Shown: positions 61,944 to 64,000 of the stretch, piece after piece
How the letters are laid out: every line of letters starts with the position of its first letter
Position numbering within the stretch: position 1 is the first letter of the stretch
Assembly: GCF_000238075.1 (NCBI RefSeq)
Contig: NZ_JH414504.1
Span: forward strand, 1,064,944 to 1,128,943
Source: Oribacterium asaccharolyticum ACB7
GTDB lineage: Bacteria; Bacillota; Clostridia; Lachnospirales; Lachnospiraceae
Direction of reading: 5' to 3'
DNA: 64,000 nucleotides
Position numbers and translations under genes: made by a program
Notes under the pieces: generated by a model
Told to the model about the DNA's origin: nothing
What the model saw: the letters and a program-made list of their open reading frames with translations, nothing else
The model's database searches: none

Positions 61944-62250
61944 TCATTTTTTTGATTTAGAATTTAATAGAAGCTCTAAGCCCCTTGTATTTACTTGACT
62001 ATTTGCCTGTGTCAATATTATGACACGAGACCCACAAGTTGGATCATACACTTTGTTAATGCTTGTTTTTCCATCCATTACAAGTCTGGCTAAAAGTTTG
62101 GAAACCGGTATCTATATCTTTAAATAGACCCTTAATAGTATCCTCTGCCATTGTTCCTATTGCACTACCCTCTATGGCATTAAAGATATTTACTAAATCT
62201 GTATCTCCTGCCTTTCGTTCTGCAATATTAAAGATTGATATAAATCTCAT
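61944..62250 (-). pseudogene. hsdM (type I methyltransferase) remnant
   Basis: Fragment 1, in frame from ATG 62250, reads AERKAGDTDLVNIFNAIEGSAIGTMAEDTIKGLFKDID, typical of the N-terminal half of HsdM. Then a second frame reads KLLARLVMDGKTSINKVYDPTCGS, the HsdM motif I region. The ~65 residues that separate these in intact proteins are missing and the frame shifts. After CGS the homology stops; a frame continues to TGA at 61946-61944 without recognisable methyltransferase motifs. Confidence 0.75.
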
Positions 62251-63203
62251 GTCAATATTTTGTCACTGAAAAAGACCATAATCGGAATAGACACTACCGT
62301 AAGAAGCGTTGTGAAAATATTGATGCAGCTTGCATACTCCTCGTCTTTTCCAAAAAGAATAGCAAACTGAGCAACGCTTGCAGCTGATGGCGCTATTGCA
62401 CTTAAGTAAGTAACTAAAAATAAAGTCTGATTATCCAAGAATCCATCCACTACACTAAAAGCTTTAATCAGCAAAAGATAGCAAAGAGGTAGGGCGAATA
62501 AACGCAAAAAAGAAATAAGATAGATTCGCTTATAAAAAAAGATCTTCTTCACCTGCATCCCGCCAAGGGCAATACCCGTAATCAACATACTGATAGAACC
62601 AACCATCTTCCCTAAGTCGGAAATGGCAAGAGCAAGAGGATGCGGTAGAGAAAGCTTTGTAAAAAAAAGAAAAGCACCAAAAAGAATCGCCAAAATGTTC
62701 GGATTAAGAAGAATTTTCAAAAAGAACTTGGCAGATCGCTTTTCACCGACTATTTGCCCCTGAAACAATTGCAGACCATGCGTCCAAATCAGAAGATTAA
62801 AGACAGTAATATATGCAGAAACATAAAGAAGATATTCATCACCAAATACACTTGCAACAAGAGGTAGCACAAAATAACCGCAATTCGTGTACTCTACAGA
62901 CATTTCCTCTACGGAGCTTAAATTCAATGGCCTTCTCAGCACCCTTCCCATGAAAAGAAAGAGAAAATTCGCCAAGATTGCATAAAAGAAACACAATAAA
63001 AGATTTCTTCCGGCAGTTTCACTGAGCTCTATCGAAAAGGAACTCACAATTACACAGGGGGAAAGAAGATAAACAGTAATTTTGGAAAGAGGCAAACTGT
63101 CTTCTTTTTTTAACAATCCGCTTTTCACCAACATTCCCCCGGCAAATACCATGAGTAACAGAGATGCAATTTTTGCCAGTAAAGGAAATATAAGGGGAGA
63201 CAT
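62247..63203 (-). CDS. AEC-family permease
   Basis: 318 residues, about ten helices in the auxin-efflux-carrier/BASS-type fold (LLMVFAGGMLVKSGLLKKEDSLPLS, VEYTNCGYFVLPLVASVFGD, SAIAPSAASVAQFAILFGKDEEYASCI). Substrate unknown; distinct from the malate-linked carrier at 20841. The TGA stop overlaps the first ATG of the hsdM remnant. Confidence 0.82.
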   Translation of the reverse strand: MSPLIFPLLAKIASLLLMVFAGGMLVKSGLLKKEDSLPLSKITVYLLSPCVIVSSFSIELSETAGRNLLLCFFYAILANFLFLFMGRVLRRPLNLSSVEEMSVEYTNCGYFVLPLVASVFGDEYLLYVSAYITVFNLLIWTHGLQLFQGQIVGEKRSAKFFLKILLNPNILAILFGAFLFFTKLSLPHPLALAISDLGKMVGSISMLITGIALGGMQVKKIFFYKRIYLISFLRLFALPLCYLLLIKAFSVVDGFLDNQTLFLVTYLSAIAPSAASVAQFAILFGKDEEYASCINIFTTLLTVVSIPIMVFFSDKILT

Positions 63204-63297
63204 AGTTTCGCCTTCTTTCTGTACACATTTTTTGTTATTCTAACATAGAAAATCACATATAGGTCTGTAAGAAGATTTTCTATCTAAAAAATTTCAC

Positions 63298-63321
63298 AAA
63301 AAAAGACAATGCAATGCACTG
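63298..63321 (-). terminator. Terminator after tRNA-Met
   Basis: Short stem CAGTGC / GCATTG (one G-T pair) with a 3-nt loop followed by a seven-T run on the minus strand, starting 9 bp past the tRNA. Confidence 0.5.
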
Positions 63322-63329
63322 CCTTATCA

Positions 63330-63403
63330 TGGAACCGCAGGGACTCGAACCCTGGACCGATCGGTTATGAGCCGAGTGCTCTAACCAACTGAGCTACGGT
63401 TCC
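63330..63403 (-). tRNA. tRNA-Met (CAT)
   Basis: 74 nt. Acceptor stem GGAACCG/CGGTTCC with A73, D-arm GCTCAGTTGGTTAGAGC, anticodon loop CTCATAA, T-arm CAGGGTTCGAGTCCCTG. The acceptor begins with a paired G-C, so it is elongator rather than initiator; a tRNA-Ile2 with lysidine is a small possibility. Confidence 0.92.
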
Positions 63404-63410
63404 GCAGAGT

Positions 63411-63440
63411 ATTATAAATGAAATCTACATCATTTAGCAA
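63411..63440 (-). promoter_or_regulatory. Promoter of tRNA-Met
   Basis: Minus-strand -35 TTGCTA (63440-63435), 18-bp spacer, perfect -10 TATAAT (63416-63411), 7 bp before the tRNA. Confidence 0.6.
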
Positions 63441-63453
63441 GTATTATAAGAAC

Positions 63454-63480
63454 AAAAAAGCCTAAGCGACGCTTAGGCTT
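63454..63480 (-). terminator. Strong terminator between tRNA-Thr and tRNA-Met
   Basis: Perfect 11-bp arms AAGCCTAAGCG and CGCTTAGGCTT with a T-run on the minus strand, directly after tRNA-Thr. It would end the rRNA transcript here. Confidence 0.85.
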
Positions 63481-63481
63481 A

Positions 63482-63554
63482 AGCCGATATTCGGACTCGA
63501 ACCGAAGACCTACTGATTACAAATCAGTTGCTCTACCAACTGAGCTATATCGGC
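63482..63554 (-). tRNA. tRNA-Thr (TGT)
   Basis: 73 nt. Acceptor GCCGATA/TATCGGC, D-arm GCTCAGTTGGTAGAGC, anticodon arm ACTGA-TTTGTAA-TCAGT, T-arm TTCGGTTCGAGTCCGAA. Lies about 60 bp after the 23S 3' end. Confidence 0.95.
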
Positions 63555-63616
63555 ACACCTTTACAAAACCACATATCTGAAATCATTCCAGCAGTAAAAC
63601 ATATCAATCAGACGCA

Positions 63617-64000
<384 letters not shown>

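Noticed and set aside
63555..63616. 5S rRNA gene between 23S and tRNA-Thr
   Set aside because: The gap is about 60 bp, too short for a 5S gene, and shows no 5S sequence.

Overview
This window looks like a chromosomal segment of a Firmicute, most likely an anaerobic Lachnospiraceae-type Clostridium relative, perhaps an oral one. Reasons: strong AGGAGG ribosome-binding sites, a CIRCE heat-shock operator, an NfnAB-type electron-bifurcating pair, the IreB/RuvX/DUF1292/RNase J/TrmR/TrhP gene order, an era-recO pair beside a dimeric glycyl-tRNA synthetase, a malolactic operon and citDEF. The genus cannot be fixed from the sequence alone. Base composition looks moderate in the core, with two visibly AT-richer islands at about 7.6-11.9 kb and 60-62.3 kb.

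Left part (1-7.5 kb): truncated superoxide dismutase; a corA / sigma factor / anti-sigma operon in which the sigma gene carries an in-frame TAG; a lipoprotein with two cystatin-like repeats; Tag glycosylase; a small Cys-rich redox protein; a YefM/YoeB module; a DUF234-type ATPase.

Antimicrobial-peptide defence region (7.5-19 kb): an AT-rich LanFEG-type immunity transporter with its own two-component system, bracketed by about 154-bp imperfect direct repeats (a hairpin plus the 3' end of an erythromycin-esterase-like gene). Next come the intact esterase-like gene, a BceAB-type transporter with BceRS-type regulators, and a membrane 4Fe-4S protein. MprF at 34.7-37.2 kb adds to the theme.

Organic-acid and accessory part (19-40 kb): a PF06541 membrane protein; malolactic enzyme plus malate carrier; DinJ/YafQ; HigA with a HigB remnant; Pol IV; an MmcQ-MGMT fusion; a PTS IIC protein; an SseB-like protein; a second HigBA pair; citrate lyase citDEF; an alpha/beta hydrolase with MprF; an unknown protein; and Xaa-Pro aminopeptidase.

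Housekeeping part (40-60 kb, nearly all minus strand): NfnAB, GlyRS, RecO, Era, an M16C peptidase, a DUF218 protein, TrhP, TrmR, a catalytic-domain-less MltG, RNase J, DUF1292, RuvX, IreB, an FMN/FAD fumarate-reductase-type flavoprotein and HtpG under CIRCE. A 38-bp hairpin repeat occurs three times in the intergenic gaps. The right end (60-64 kb) holds an AT-rich island (transglutaminase-like protein, KilA-N protein, hsdM remnant), an AEC permease, tRNA-Met, tRNA-Thr and the 3' end of a 23S rRNA gene with no 5S gene directly after it.
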